A DNA stretch of 64,000 bases from Pempheris klunzingeri (GCF_042242105.1 NC_092027.1:2220506-2284505), one strand, 5' to 3'. Counted from the first letter of the stretch, positions 1 to 10,649 are shown. The notes: generated from the letters alone by a model not told the origin. Numbers and translations: made by a program.

Positions 1-45
1 TCTGTGCAGCTGTTGAGTCGGATCAGTTCCTCTGCAGCTGAGGGA

Positions 46-73
46 GGTTTTTGTACGACGCTTTTTCACTGTG
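46..73 (-). other. 12-RSS of V1
   Basis: Read on the minus strand: heptamer CACAGTG (73-67), 12-bp spacer (66-55), nonamer ACAAAAACC (54-46). This is the recombination signal on the 3' side of V1. The 12-bp spacer is the kappa-type arrangement. Confidence 0.92.
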
Positions 74-640
74 TGAACGGCCAGCTGTTATGCTGCTGAC
101 AGTAATAAACTCCTGCATCTTCAGTCTGGACTCTACTGATGGTCAGAGTGAAGTCACTTCCAGACCCACTCCCACTGAAACGATCTGAAACTCCAGACTG
201 ACGGCTAGAGGCCGAATAAACCAGGAGTTTTGGAGCTTCTCCAGGTTTTTGAAGGTACCAGTGTAAGTTAGTGCTAATAGATGTACTGGATTTACATCTG
301 ATAGAGACAGTCTGTCCTAGAACAACAGACTGAGATTCAGGAGACTGAGTCAGGATAATTTCTGCTGATGAATCTGGAAAACAGAAAAAGAGGAGAAGGG
401 TTATTGAGACAAATCCAGCCTGGAGGAAGATGATCAACATCCAAACAGAAGAGAATCAAATGTTTAACATGGAGAACAGATGGAAGAAGGTCAATGCTGC
501 TTGTTTCAGTGATTCTCCATCATAGCAGAGCATCATTGTGGTGAACCTGGCTGCACCCTGAAGCAAAGTTTCCAGAAGAGAGTCTCACCCTGAACAAGGA
601 GCCCCAGGGTGGCCAGCAGTAGAGTCAGTGACATCATCAT
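74..640 (-). CDS. Ig light-chain V segment V1 (kappa-like), germline
   Basis: Germline variable segment of an immunoglobulin light chain, to be joined to a J segment by RAG recombination. The leader exon is 640-589 ([17 protein letters not shown] plus one base), with a GTGAGA donor. The intron is 215 bp. The V exon is 373-74, beginning after CCAG and reading [15 protein letters not shown]. The domain shows the paired V-set cysteines (SIRC and VYYC), the core Trp of [22 protein letters not shown], and a short germline CDR3 [10 protein letters not shown]. Coding ends directly at a CACAGTG heptamer. An ATG at 440 opens the same frame but lies in the intron; the leader exon with its matching phase 1 splice is the better start. 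Kappa-like is inferred from the framework and the 12-bp RSS; the fish isotype (L1/L3) is not resolved. The frame is intact. Confidence 0.9.
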
Positions 641-734
641 CGTGCTGCCGGCGTGTCAGCGTCTCTGAAAGGTCTGAACAGCCACCGATCAACACTGGTC
701 TCTTAACGTCTGGGAGCAGAGAGGCAGGACACAC

Positions 735-742
735 ATGCAAAC
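735..742 (-). promoter_or_regulatory. Ig octamer-like promoter element of V1
   Basis: The minus strand reads GTTTGCAT, one mismatch from the Ig octamer ATTTGCAT. It lies about 95 bp upstream of the V1 leader ATG. The same element recurs before V2 and V3. No convincing TATA box was seen between it and the ATG. Confidence 0.55.
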
Positions 743-1040
743 ACACAGAGTCAGTGAACTGTAGCCGTCCTCAACATATCATGGAGTTTCCCCTCAGAGC
801 TCAGACTGTTTCAGGACTGAAGATAAAAAGTTAAATCTATCACAGTTTTTCTCAGGTTTATATTTTGCTGATTTTCATATTAAACATTCTGAGTTTCACA
901 AATCAAAAATTTGAAGTAAGAGTTTGACTTTTCTGGTTTTAACTATCTTAAATATTTCTTGTCTCAAGCAAAGAGTTTATGAATAATGACGTGTTTGTTC
1001 TCATCTTGTGTGTGTATTTTTGTTGACCGTGGTCTAAACA

Positions 1041-1114
1041 GGATAATGCCCTTCAAGGTGTCCATTATCAGGAAATAATGGATTGAGCATCGGGCACCTC
1101 ATCGTCCATTATCC
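1041..1114. repeat. Nested inverted-repeat element, copy 1
   Basis: The element starts with GGATAATG and ends with CATTATCC (perfect 8-bp inverted ends). Inside are AGGTGTCC facing GGGCACCT (one mismatch here) and a central CCATTAT/ATAATGG hairpin. It could be a small MITE-like element. Copies lie at equivalent places in the next two V units. Confidence 0.5.
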
Positions 1115-1885
1115 TTCACTAAAACTTCAATAAGGCAAAAAGATTCATCTGATCTTGCTCAAAGTCATTTTTCTCAATATTCTCATCCCATCTCTTCCCT
1201 TCAGATTCTAAGACACTGAAACTGAAATAATACAAAATGTTCAGGTTCAGTCGTCCTGAGGAGGTTTTATCTTTGGGTTTTAATTCAGAATGTGAGATTA
1301 ATGTCATGATGATTTTCCTTTCAAACTGTCGTCATCAACTATGACAGGACTTGTCCTTGTTTATGGTTCATTGCTGTTGGTTGTAAAGACGTTTTCTGTT
1401 GCATCATTTCTTGTAGTGAAGGTTTGTGTGTGGGACGTGCAGATGTTTTAACATTCGGGTTAATTACTGGAATGTCTACGTACTCACATGTTCTCTCATC
1501 CTGTGGTAACCTTCATTACTACATAATTAAACCACATACAGAGACTCTTGTTTGCAGAATCCCTTAATATTTCTATCAGATTTCTTCTCATGTCACATCA
1601 GTAATTCTATGTAAGGAAATCAATATTCTAGTTCAAAGCAAAACAAAGTGTGTTAATGCTGTTGCCTCTATTGACTGATCTACTTTTTAATGCATCTACA
1701 ATAGATGTAGTTTTATCAGATTTTCAGTTTGATCAGATCATTTATTACCATCATAACTTCCAGTGCTTTAAACAGTGTTTCCTGACAGCACTCTGTCAGA
1801 TGGACTTCACTGTCAGTCAAACCTCTAAAGTGTCTGAGTTTCTGTGCAGCTGTTGAGTCGGATCAGTTCCTCTGCAGCTGAGGGA

Positions 1886-1913
1886 GGTTTTTGTACGACG
1901 CTTTCTCACTGTG
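1886..1913 (-). other. 12-RSS of V2
   Basis: Minus strand: heptamer CACAGTG (1913-1907), 12-bp spacer, nonamer ACAAAAACC (1894-1886). The spacer differs from V1 by one base. Confidence 0.92.
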
Positions 1914-2481
1914 TGAGCGGCCAGCTGCTACTCTGCTGACAGTAATAAACTCCTGCATCTTCAGTCTGGACTCTACTGATGGTCAGAGTGAAGTCACTTC
2001 CAGACCCACTCCCACTGAAACGATCTGAAACTCCAGACTGACGGCTAGAGGCATAATTAACCAGGAGTTTTGGAGCTTCTCCAGGTTTTTGAAGGTACCA
2101 GTGTAAGCTAGTGCTAATAGATGTACTGGCTTTACATCTGATAGAGACAGTCTGTCCTAGAACAACAGACTGAGATTCAGGAGACTGAGTCAGGATAATA
2201 TCTGCTGATGAATCTGGAAAACATGAAAAAGAGGAGAAGGGTTATTGAGACAAATCCAGCCTGGAGGAAGATGATCAACATCCAAACAGAAGAGAATCAA
2301 ATGTTTAACATGGAGAACAGATGGAAGAAGGTCAATGCTGCTTGTTTCAGTGATTCTCCATCATAGCAGAGCATCATTGTGGTGAACCTGGCTGCACCCT
2401 GAAGCAAAGTTTCCAGAAGAGAGTCTCACCCTGAACAAGGAGCCCCAGGGTGGCCAGCAGTAGAGTCAGTGACATCATCAT
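1914..2481 (-). CDS. Ig light-chain V segment V2 (kappa-like), germline
   Basis: Second minus-strand V segment. The leader exon is 2481-2430 and the V exon 2213-1914 (300 nt, the same length as V1 and V3). The V exon reads open throughout: [57 protein letters not shown]. One extra T in the leader intron, relative to V1, shifts the frame there, so no ATG is in frame with the V exon and ATG-based ORF finding misses it. The leader splice restores the frame. CDR differences from V1 include KSS to KAS and YSASS to NYASS. It appears functional. Confidence 0.88.
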
Positions 2482-2575
2482 CGTGCTGCCGGCGTGTCAG
2501 CGTCTCTGAAAGGTCTGAACAGCCACCGATCAACACTGGTCTCTTAACGTCTGGGAGCAGAGAGGCAGGACACAC

Positions 2576-2583
2576 ATGCAAAC
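2576..2583 (-). promoter_or_regulatory. Ig octamer-like promoter element of V2
   Basis: GTTTGCAT on the minus strand, about 95 bp upstream of the V2 leader ATG, in the same position as in V1 and V3. Confidence 0.55.
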
Positions 2584-2880
2584 ACACAGAGTCAGTGAAC
2601 TGTAGCCGTCCTCAACATATCATGGAGTTTCCCCTCAGAGCTCAGACTGTTTCAGGACTGAAGATAAAAAGTTAAATCTATCACAGTTTTTCTCAGGTTC
2701 ATATTTTGTTAACTTTCAAATTAAACATTGTGAGTTTCACAAATCAAAAATTTGAAGTAAGAGTTTGACTTTTCTGGTTTTAACTATCTTAAATATTTCT
2801 TGTCTCAAGCCAAGAGTTTATGAATAATGACGTGTTTGTTCTCATCTTGTGTGTGTTTTTTGTTGACCGTGGTATAAACG

Positions 2881-2954
2881 GGATAATGCCCTTCAAGGTG
2901 TCCATTATCAGGAAATAATGGATTGAGCATCGGACACCTCATCGTCCATTATCC
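2881..2954. repeat. Nested inverted-repeat element, copy 2
   Basis: Same element as at 1,041-1,114, with the inner AGGTGTCC/GGACACCT arms perfectly complementary here. Confidence 0.5.
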
Positions 2955-3723
2955 TTCACTAAAACTTCAATAAGGCAAAAAGATTCATCTGATCTTGCTC
3001 AAAGTCATTTTTCTCAATATTCTCATCCCATCTCTTCCCTTCAGATTCTAAGACACTGAAACTGAAATAATACAAAATGTTCAGGTTCAGTCGTCCTGAG
3101 GAGGTTTTATCTTTGGGTTTTAGTTCAGAATGTGAGATTAATGTCATGATGATTTTCCTTTAAAACTGTCGTCATCAACTGTGACAGGACTTGTCCTTGT
3201 TTATGGTTCATTGCTGTTGGTTGTAAAGACGTTTTCTGTTGCATCATTTCTTGTAGTGAAGGTTTGTGTGTGGGACGTGCAGATGTTTTAACATTCGGGT
3301 TAATTACTGGAATGTCTACGTACTCACATGTTCTCTCATCCTGTGGTAACCTTCATTACTACATAATTAAACCACATGCAGAGACTCTTGTTTGCAGAAT
3401 CCCTTAATTTCTATTAGATTTTTTCTCATGTCACATCAGTAATTCTATGTAAGGAAATCAATATTCTAGTTCAAAGCAAAACAAAGTGTGTTAATGCTGT
3501 TGCCTCTATTGACTGATCTACTTTTTAATGCATCTACAATAGATGTAGTTTTATCAGATTTTCAGTTTGATCAGATCATTTATTACCATCATAACTTCCA
3601 ATGCTTTAAATAGTGTTTCCTGACAGTACTCTGTCAGATGGACTTCACTGTCAGTCAAACCTCTAAAGTGTCTGAGTGTCTGTGCAGCTGTTGAGTCGGA
3701 TCAGTTCCTCTGCAGCTGAGGGA

Positions 3724-3751
3724 GGTTTTTGTACGACGCTTTTTCACTGTG
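3724..3751 (-). other. 12-RSS of V3
   Basis: Minus strand: heptamer CACAGTG (3751-3745), 12-bp spacer (3744-3733), nonamer ACAAAAACC (3732-3724). Confidence 0.92.
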
Positions 3752-4319
3752 TGAACGGGAGGCTGCTACCCTGCTGACAGTAATAAACTCCTGCATCTTC
3801 AGTCTGGACTCTACTGATGGTCAGAGTGAAGTCACTTCCAGACCCACTCCCACTGAAACGATCTGAAACTCCAGACTGACGGTTAGTGGCATAATAAACC
3901 AGGAGTTTTGGAGCTTCTCCAGGTTTTTGAAGGTACCAGTGTAAGTTAGTGTTAACAGATGTACTGGCTTTACATCTGATAGAGACAGTCTGTCCTAGAA
4001 CAACAGACTGAGATTCAGGAGACTGAGTCATGATAATTTCTGCTGATGAATCTGGAAAACATGAAAAAGAGGAGAAGGGTTATTGAGACAAATCCAGCCT
4101 GGAGGAAGATGATCAACATCCAAACAGAAGAGAATCAAATGTTTAACATGGAGAACAGATGGAAGAAGGTCAATGCTGCTTGTTTCAGTGATTCTCCATC
4201 ATAGCAGAGCATCATTGTGGTGAACCTGGCTGCACCCTGAAGCAAAGTTTCCAGAAGAGAGTCTCACCCTGAACAAGGAGCCCCAGGGTGGCCAGCAGTA
4301 GAGTCAGTGACATCATCAT
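3752..4319 (-). CDS. Ig light-chain V segment V3 (kappa-like), germline
   Basis: Third minus-strand V segment. The leader exon is 4319-4268, with a GTGAGA donor at 4267. The V exon is 4051-3752 (300 nt). It reads [44 protein letters not shown], and germline CDR3 [10 protein letters not shown]. Both canonical cysteines, the core Trp and the [15 protein letters not shown] strand are present. An internal Met (MTQSP) gives an artefactual start inside framework 1; the true start is the leader ATG. The frame is intact and the segment looks functional. Confidence 0.9.
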
Positions 4320-4413
4320 CGTGCTGCCGGCGTGTCAGCGTCTCTGAAAGGTCTGAACAGCCACCGATCAACACTGGTCTCTTAACGGCCGGGAGCAGAG
4401 AGGCAGGACACAC

Positions 4414-4421
4414 ATGCAAAC
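4414..4421 (-). promoter_or_regulatory. Ig octamer-like promoter element of V3
   Basis: GTTTGCAT on the minus strand, about 95 bp upstream of the V3 leader ATG. Confidence 0.55.
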
Positions 4422-4489
4422 ACACAGAGTCAGTGAACTGTAGCCGTCCTCAACATATCATGGAGTTTCCCCTCAGAGCTCAGACTGTT

Positions 4490-4925
4490 GAAATGATCCA
4501 TGACATGATGCATTTGATTTGTTGAGCTGCTTATGATCAAAGCTGTACGAGTGGTGTTGATTGTGCTACTTTATTAAAGCCTATTAAAGGATGAATTTAC
4601 TTCTTACGTGTAATTATTCTATTAATTTGTTGTTCTTAAATCGTCTCACAGCTTTAACAGTATGAGCATCATTACAACAATAATAATGCTATTTAAAGTT
4701 GAATACAGTCAGATGGTTTGGTGATAGAACAATAGAGAATCAATCAATAAAGTTTATATGAGGTGAACTGAACTCCATCCTGTTGGTATCAGCAGAGGAA
4801 GCTACCACTTCTGCTGGACTTCCTCACATTTGGTGAAACTGGTCTTCAGCGTTTTACTTCCCTCTCTTCGCCCAGTAACCATGGCAACAGACGGGCATCA
4901 CTGATGAACCATGGCAACAGACAGG
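4490..4925. other. Unit-specific insertion or replacement upstream of V3
   Basis: Homology to the V1 and V2 units stops just after CTCAGACTGTT and resumes near 4,925 (GTTTCAGTACTGAA). The ~435 bp between is absent from the other units. It holds AACCATGGCAACAGAC twice, 30 bp apart, near its right end (about 4,877 and 4,907). No coding potential was seen. Confidence 0.55.
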
Positions 4926-5134
4926 TTTCAGTACTGAAAATAAAAAGTTATATCCGGCACAGTTTTTCTCAGGTTTATATTTTGCTGACTCACTTCACTT
5001 CACAAATCAAAAATTTGAATGAAGAATGACACTTTCATGGTTTTAACTATCTTAAATATTTCTTGTCTCAAGCCAAGAGCTTATTAATAATGACGCTTTT
5101 TGTGTTTTTTTTTTGGTTGACCGTGGTATAAACG

Positions 5135-5212
5135 GGATAATGACCTTCAAGGTGTCCGTCCATTATCAGGAAATAATGGATTGTGCATCGGACACCTCAT
5201 CGTCCATTATCC
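5135..5212. repeat. Nested inverted-repeat element, copy 3
   Basis: Third copy of the GGATAATG...CATTATCC element, with a small CCGT duplication beside the central hairpin. Confidence 0.45.
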
Positions 5213-5249
5213 TTTATCTCAATATTCTCATCCCATCTCTTCCCTTCAG

Positions 5250-6270
5250 AAGAGACCGATGTGTTCATTTTGAATTCATTCATTTTATCTTTACTGTACA
5301 CCTGCCTACTGCAGTATTATAGTGTCTTTTAGCTATGTGATATTTTATCCTTGTATTTCAATTTTGCCACTATTCCATTTAATGTTTTATTACCAATGAC
5401 TGCTTAACTGTTGTGCACATGAAAAAGATGAACTTACACTTTTGGTTTGGTTTTTAGCCATGTAGATAGTTACAGTAATACAGTAAAAAAAAACTATTAA
5501 GAAGGAATTCATCAAGACCCACTCTCCTGAATGTTTCCAGGACAGAAGCTCCCAAACTTCTGATTTATTGTTCCACAAGTCATCAGTCTGGAGTTTCAGA
5601 TCATCTTAGTTGAAGTGGATCTGTGAAGCGGACTGAAGATACTGAAGATCAGCAGTGTTACAGCTTCCCGTTCGCACAGTGACACAACATGACATTAATG
5701 GCTGCAAAGAAATGAATAAAAATTGAGCATTATGCTGGAGCTTGTGTTATTTTTGTTGACAACCATAAAAGGCTGTGCTATCCTCTCTTTCATGCCAAGT
5801 CTTTTGGTCGAACTGATCACATATTACTATGTTTGAAATCTCAAATTAAAAATGTGTCATATCACTCTAAGCCGATGATACCCTGCGCTTTATTTCTAAT
5901 CCTGAAACTCCTTCAGATCTTCAGAATAAATCCTATGTACAATTTAACAACACATAAACAGAACTTTATGCATTAGTCATAAAAAAGAGCTCTGTGATGT
6001 GCCATTGAAATGGTCTTATCATGTGTATTACCCATGTTAATTAATATTGACATATATTAATAGACATTTCCATATCACTTTTCATGATAAAATCGTTCTT
6101 GTTGTTCTGAACACATGGGAGAGGATGTTAATATTGAAACATGTCAAGAGAGAAGGATCACAACCAGAGAGATGTTTGGGTTAGTGATCGATTGATCCAT
6201 TGATAAACAGCATCATCAGAGTAATCCATGTCCCTGTTGGGGTCAGTGGGAGCATTTCCATAGAGAGCCA
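5250..6270. other. Spacer between the two opposed V sets
   Basis: AT-rich sequence between the minus-strand and plus-strand V arrays. From about 5,812 it is homologous to the upstream flanks of V5 and V6 (ACTGATCACATATTACTATG and onward). No J, C or other gene was recognised. Confidence 0.5.
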
Positions 6271-6317
6271 CTTTGCATCAGCAGCACCATGCTCCACTGC
6301 TCTGGGAGAGTTTATAG
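6271..6317 (+). promoter_or_regulatory. V4 promoter: octamer-like plus TATA-like box
   Basis: CTTTGCAT (6271-6278) is one mismatch from ATTTGCAT. TTTATAG (6311-6317) lies 32 bp downstream. The leader ATG is at 6397. The spacing suits an Ig V promoter, and the arrangement repeats exactly at V5 and V6. Confidence 0.6.
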
Positions 6318-6396
6318 TCCTGAGAGTTGAACACCGGATGACTGACAGCCGTCCTTCACAACAACAGAAGCCACAGAAATCCTCCTCATCACAAAC

Positions 6397-6870
6397 ATGA
6401 CTCTGACCTCCGTCCTCATCTGGACTCTCCTCTGCTGCTGCTTCACAGGTAAAGTCCAGAGCATCAGACTCCTCTCCTCTATCAACATCCGTCCCTCTGA
6501 AATGAAGCCGACTAAACCGTGACGCTGCTTTATGTTTCTGTCTCTGTGCCCTCAGAGTCCAGAGGTCAGTACACAGTGACTCAGCCTGGAGCAGTGAGCT
6601 CTGCTGTGGGAGGCTCCGTCACCATCAGCTGTAAGACCAGTCAGGATGTTTATAATTCTGACTCTGTGGAATGGTACCAATGGAAACAGGGACAAAGCCC
6701 TAACCTGCTCATTTACTGGTCAAACCGCCAAGCATCAGGAACTCCAGATCGTTTTACAGGCAGTGGATCAAACACTGACTTCACTCTGACCATCAGTAGA
6801 GTCCAGACTGAAGATGCAGCAGTTTACTACTGTACGGGACGGCACTCTGTCAACAGTCACTATGTGTTCA
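6397..6870 (+). CDS. Ig light-chain V segment V4 (second kappa-like subfamily)
   Basis: Plus-strand germline V segment. The leader exon is 6397-6448 ([17 protein letters not shown] plus one base), donor GTAAAG. The intron is 107 bp, half the length of that in V1-V3. The V exon is 6556-6870, beginning [16 protein letters not shown]. Conserved features are [11 protein letters not shown], core Trp in [26 protein letters not shown] and AAVYYC. FR2 has the unusual YQWK where YQQK is usual. The germline CDR3 is long ([14 protein letters not shown]). Coding ends at a variant heptamer, CACAGTA. The frame is intact; recombination efficiency may be reduced by the heptamer change. Confidence 0.9.
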
Positions 6871-6898
6871 CACAGTAAAAAAGCGTCGTACAAAAACC
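6871..6898 (+). other. 12-RSS of V4, variant heptamer
   Basis: Heptamer CACAGTA (6871-6877), 12-bp spacer (6878-6889), nonamer ACAAAAACC (6890-6898). The last heptamer base is A rather than consensus G; the essential CAC is kept. Confidence 0.9.
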
Positions 6899-6899
6899 T

Positions 6900-8436
6900 C
6901 CCTCAGTCAGACAGAACAAAAACTGAACTGACTGCTGCAGCTGGCTCTGGGGCTGCAGCTCCCCTTGCTGGCCAAAGTGAAATACAGTGAAAATTAAATT
7001 TTACCATTTAAAATGATCTCTGATAAGCATAATTTTAGCTGTTTCTGTTCAAGTACTTGTGTGTACATTATGCTGGTGTGGTTCAAGTATGGATTACACG
7101 GTACATTTGAATGATAAACATGCACTACATGTGGTTTTCTACTTGGCACTGGTTATAATTTAACATAGCATACCTCTTCCCTTTAAATACTCCAAGGTGA
7201 AAACAGAGACACACTGACTAGTTGTGAGAGTTATCTGCACATCCACAGACACATTTATGCAGAATTTACAGTTTATTTTCTTCAAATGAAATCAGTTTCC
7301 TCTTGTGCACACAAAACGCAGATACTAGCTCACCACTGAGTTGTGGAAGTAAGGAGATAAAAACAAAAGCTACTGACAGATGCTGATTGTGAGGACAGAC
7401 AGGAAGGACATCTACGGTGTCTGTAACATGATGCATTACACATAGTATGTTGAATAATACACCGCAAAGTGAGTGGTAGGCAGCCCATGCACTTTAAGCT
7501 TGAATGCTTGAGAATTTCTTTCTCTTTTCAGTTTTGCAGTTCTGGTAGTAAGAAGAAAACAGACAAAACTCACACATCTCAAAATGAAAAGCCCCACGCG
7601 TGTCTAGAAGCATCTAGCCACAAAAGTTCAGCGGTACACAACGACGTCCTGGGAGGCCACGACAAGAACAAGAGTCTAGCAATAGTTTGGCATTAAAAAA
7701 AGCTTTTGCATTTTTGTCTAAATTTTCAACAAAGGTAGAAGCTAATGATACAAAGGGAGCTCATATTTGAGTAAGATAAGGAGGCCAAAACCCTGAAAAC
7801 TTGAATAACGAGATGTCCAACTTTATACTGTTTCTAAACTTCGTTGTAAATTGAGTATCGTTGGGTTTTGGACAAATGAAGATGTCACCTTGGGCTCTTG
7901 TGATGGCATGTTTGAATACAATTTCATTGCTTTATTATAGTTACCAATTTGCTGTTACCAAACTGATCACATATTACTATGTTTGAAATCTCAAATTAGA
8001 AATGTGTCATATCACTTTAAGCCGATGATACCCTGCGTTTTATTTCTAATCCTGAAACTCCTTCAGATCTTCAGAATAAATCGTACGTACAATTTAACAA
8101 CACATGAACACAATATTATACATTAGTCATAAAAGAGAGCTCTGTGATGTGCCATTGAAATTGTCTTATTATCATGTGTATTTCCCATGTTAATTAATAG
8201 AAACATATATTAATAGACATTTCAATATCACTTTTCATGATAAAATCGTTCTTGTTATGAAATGCTGAAAACATCAATACATGGGAGAACATGTTAATAT
8301 TGAAACATGCCAAGAGAGAAGGATCACAACCAGAGAGAAGTTTGGGTTAGTGATTGATTAATCCATTGATGAACAGCATCATCAGAGTAATACATGTCCC
8401 TGTTGGGGTCAGTGGGAGCATTTCCATAGAGAGCCA
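6900..8436. other. Spacer V4-V5
   Basis: No gene supported. A 75-codon frame at 7,469-7,696 recurs only because the whole unit is duplicated; it has no recognisable domain. The upstream flank of V5 begins around 7,960. Confidence 0.5.
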
Positions 8437-8483
8437 CTTTGCATCAGCAGCACCATGCTCCACTGCTCTGGGAGAGTTTATAG
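8437..8483 (+). promoter_or_regulatory. V5 promoter: octamer-like plus TATA-like box
   Basis: CTTTGCAT at 8437-8444 and TTTATAG at 8477-8483, upstream of the leader ATG at 8563. The same layout is seen at V4. Confidence 0.6.
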
Positions 8484-8562
8484 TCTTGAGAGTTGAACAC
8501 TGGATGACTGACAGCCGTCCTTCACAACAACAGAAGCCACAGAAATCCTCCTCATCACAAAC

Positions 8563-9036
8563 ATGACTCTGACCTCCGTCCTCATCTGGACTCTCCTCTG
8601 CTGCTGCTTCACAGGTAAAGTCCAGAGCATCAGACTCCTCTCCTCCATCAACATCCGTCCTTCTGAAATGAAGCCGACTAAACCGTGACGCTGCTTTATG
8701 TTTCTGTCTCTGTGCCCTCAGAGTCCAGAGGTCAGTACACAGTGACTCAGCCTGGAGCAGTGAGCTCTGCTGTGGGAGGCTCCGTCACCATCAGCTGTAG
8801 GATCAGTCAGACTGTTTATAAATCTGACTCTGTGGAATGGTACCAATGGAAACAGGGACAAAGCCCTAACCTGCTCATTTACTGGTCAAACCGCCAAGCA
8901 TCAGGAACTCCAGATCGTTTTACAGGCAGTGGATCAAACACTGACTTCACTCTGACCATCAGTAGAGTCCAGACTGAAGATGCAGCAGTTTACTACTGTA
9001 CGGGACGGCACTCTGTCAACAGTCACTATGTGTTCA
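8563..9036 (+). CDS. Ig light-chain V segment V5 (second kappa-like subfamily)
   Basis: Leader exon 8563-8614, intron 107 bp, V exon 8722-9036. It is almost identical to V4 but differs in CDR1 ([15 protein letters not shown] against [15 protein letters not shown]). It keeps YQWKQGQSP, the [11 protein letters not shown]2 region and [14 protein letters not shown]. Differences packed into CDR1 fit duplication followed by diversification or short conversion tracts. Canonical cysteines and Trp are present and the frame is intact. It ends at the variant heptamer CACAGTA. Confidence 0.9.
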
Positions 9037-9064
9037 CACAGTAAAAAAGCGTCGTACAAAAACC
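9037..9064 (+). other. 12-RSS of V5, variant heptamer
   Basis: Heptamer CACAGTA (9037-9043), 12-bp spacer, nonamer ACAAAAACC (9056-9064). Identical to the V4 signal. Confidence 0.9.
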
Positions 9065-9065
9065 T

Positions 9066-10602
9066 CCCTCAGTCAGACAGAACAGAAACTGAACTGACTG
9101 CTGCAGCTGGCTCTGGGGCTGCAGCTCCCCTTGCTGGCCAAAGTGAAATACAGTGAAAATTAAATTTTACCATTTAAAATGATCTCTGATAAGCATAATT
9201 TTAGCTGTTTCTGTTCAAGTACTTGTGTGTACATTATGCTGGTGTGGTTCAAGTATGGATTACACGGTACATTTGAATGATAAACATGCACTACATGTGG
9301 TTTTCTACTTGGCACTGGTTATAATTTAACATAGCATACCTCTTCCCTTTAAATACGCCAAGGTGAAAACAGAGACACACTGACTAGTTGTGAGAGTTAT
9401 CTGCACATCCACAGACACATTTATGCAGAATTTACAGTTTATTTTCTTCAAATGAAATCAGTTTCCTCTTGTGCACACAAAACGCAGATACTAGCTCACC
9501 ACTGAGTTGTGGAAGTAAGGAGATAAAAACAAAAGCTACTGACAGATGCTGATTGTGAGGACAGACAGGAAGGACATCTACGGTGTCTGTAACATGATGC
9601 ATTACACATAGTATGTTGAATAATACACCGCAAAGTGAGTGGTAGGCAGCCCATGCACTTTAAGCTTGAATGCTTGAGAATTTCTTTCTCATTTCAGTTT
9701 TGCAGTTCTGGTAGTAAGAAGAAAACAGACAAAACTCACACATCTCAAAATGAAAAGCCCCACGCGTGTCTAGAAGCATCTAGCCACAAAAGTTCAGCGG
9801 TACACAACGACGTCCTGGGAGGCCACGACAAGAACAAGAGTCTAGCAATAGTTTGGCATTAAAAAAAGCTTTTGCATTTTTGTCTAAATTTTCAACAAAG
9901 GTCGAAGCTAATGATACAAAGGGAGCTCATATTTGAGTAAGATAAGGAGGCCAAAACCCTGAAAACTTGAATAACGAGATGTCCAACTTTATACTGTTTC
10001 TAAACTTCGTTGTAAATTGAGTATCGTTGGGTTTTGGACAAATGAAGATGTCACCTTGGGCTCTTGTGATGGCATGTTTGAATACAATTTCATTGCTTTA
10101 TTATAGTTACCAATTTGCTGTTACCAAACTGATCACATATTACTATGTTTGAAATCTCAAATTAGAAATGTGTCATATCACTTTAAGCCGATGATACCCT
10201 GCGTTTTATTTCTAATCCTGAAACTCCTTCAGATCTTCAGAATAAATCGTACGTACAATTTAACAACACATGAACACAATATTATACATTAGTCATAAAA
10301 GAGAGCTCTGTGATGTGCCATTGAAATTGTCTTATTATCATGTGTATTTCCCATGTTAATTAATAGAAACATATATTAATAGACATTTCAATATCACTTT
10401 TCATGATAAAATCGTTCTTGTTATGAAATGCTGAAAACATCAATACATGGGAGAACATGTTAATATTGAAACATGCCAAGAGAGAAGGATCACAACCAGA
10501 GAGAAGTTTGGGTTAGTGATTGATTAATCCATTGATGAACAGCATCATCAGAGTAATACATGTCCCTGTTGGGGTCAGTGGGAGCATTTCCATAGAGAGC
10601 CA
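9066..10602. other. Spacer V5-V6
   Basis: Near-identical copy of the V4-V5 spacer. Nothing gene-like was seen in it. Confidence 0.5.
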
Positions 10603-10649
10603 CTTTGCATCAGCAGCACCATGCTCCACTGCTCTGGGAGAGTTTATAG
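10603..10649 (+). promoter_or_regulatory. V6 promoter: octamer-like plus TATA-like box
   Basis: CTTTGCAT at 10603-10610 and TTTATAG at 10643-10649, upstream of the leader ATG at 10729. Confidence 0.6.

Larger units (their letters stand above)
1..5250. repeat. Tandem array of minus-strand V units (~1.84 kb period)
   Basis: V1, V2 and V3 start positions are 1,840 and 1,838 bp apart. Leader, intron, promoter and most spacer sequence are nearly identical between units. The first unit is cut by the window edge, so the array may extend leftward. The third unit diverges at 4,490-4,925 and regains homology from about 4,925 to 5,250. Such near-identity implies recent duplication or continuing homogenisation. 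Confidence 0.85.

Noticed and set aside
66..440. Continuous reading frame starting at an ATG at 440 through the V1 exon
   Set aside because: The first ~22 codons lie in the leader intron; a matching leader exon with donor and acceptor is present at 640-589.
628..4525. 68-72 codon plus-strand frames over V1-V3 leaders
   Set aside because: Antisense shadows of the leader and promoter regions repeated with the unit.
7469..9862. 75-codon frames at 7,469 and 9,635, conserved in both copies
   Set aside because: Conservation is explained by the near-identical 2,166-bp unit; no domain, promoter or third copy.
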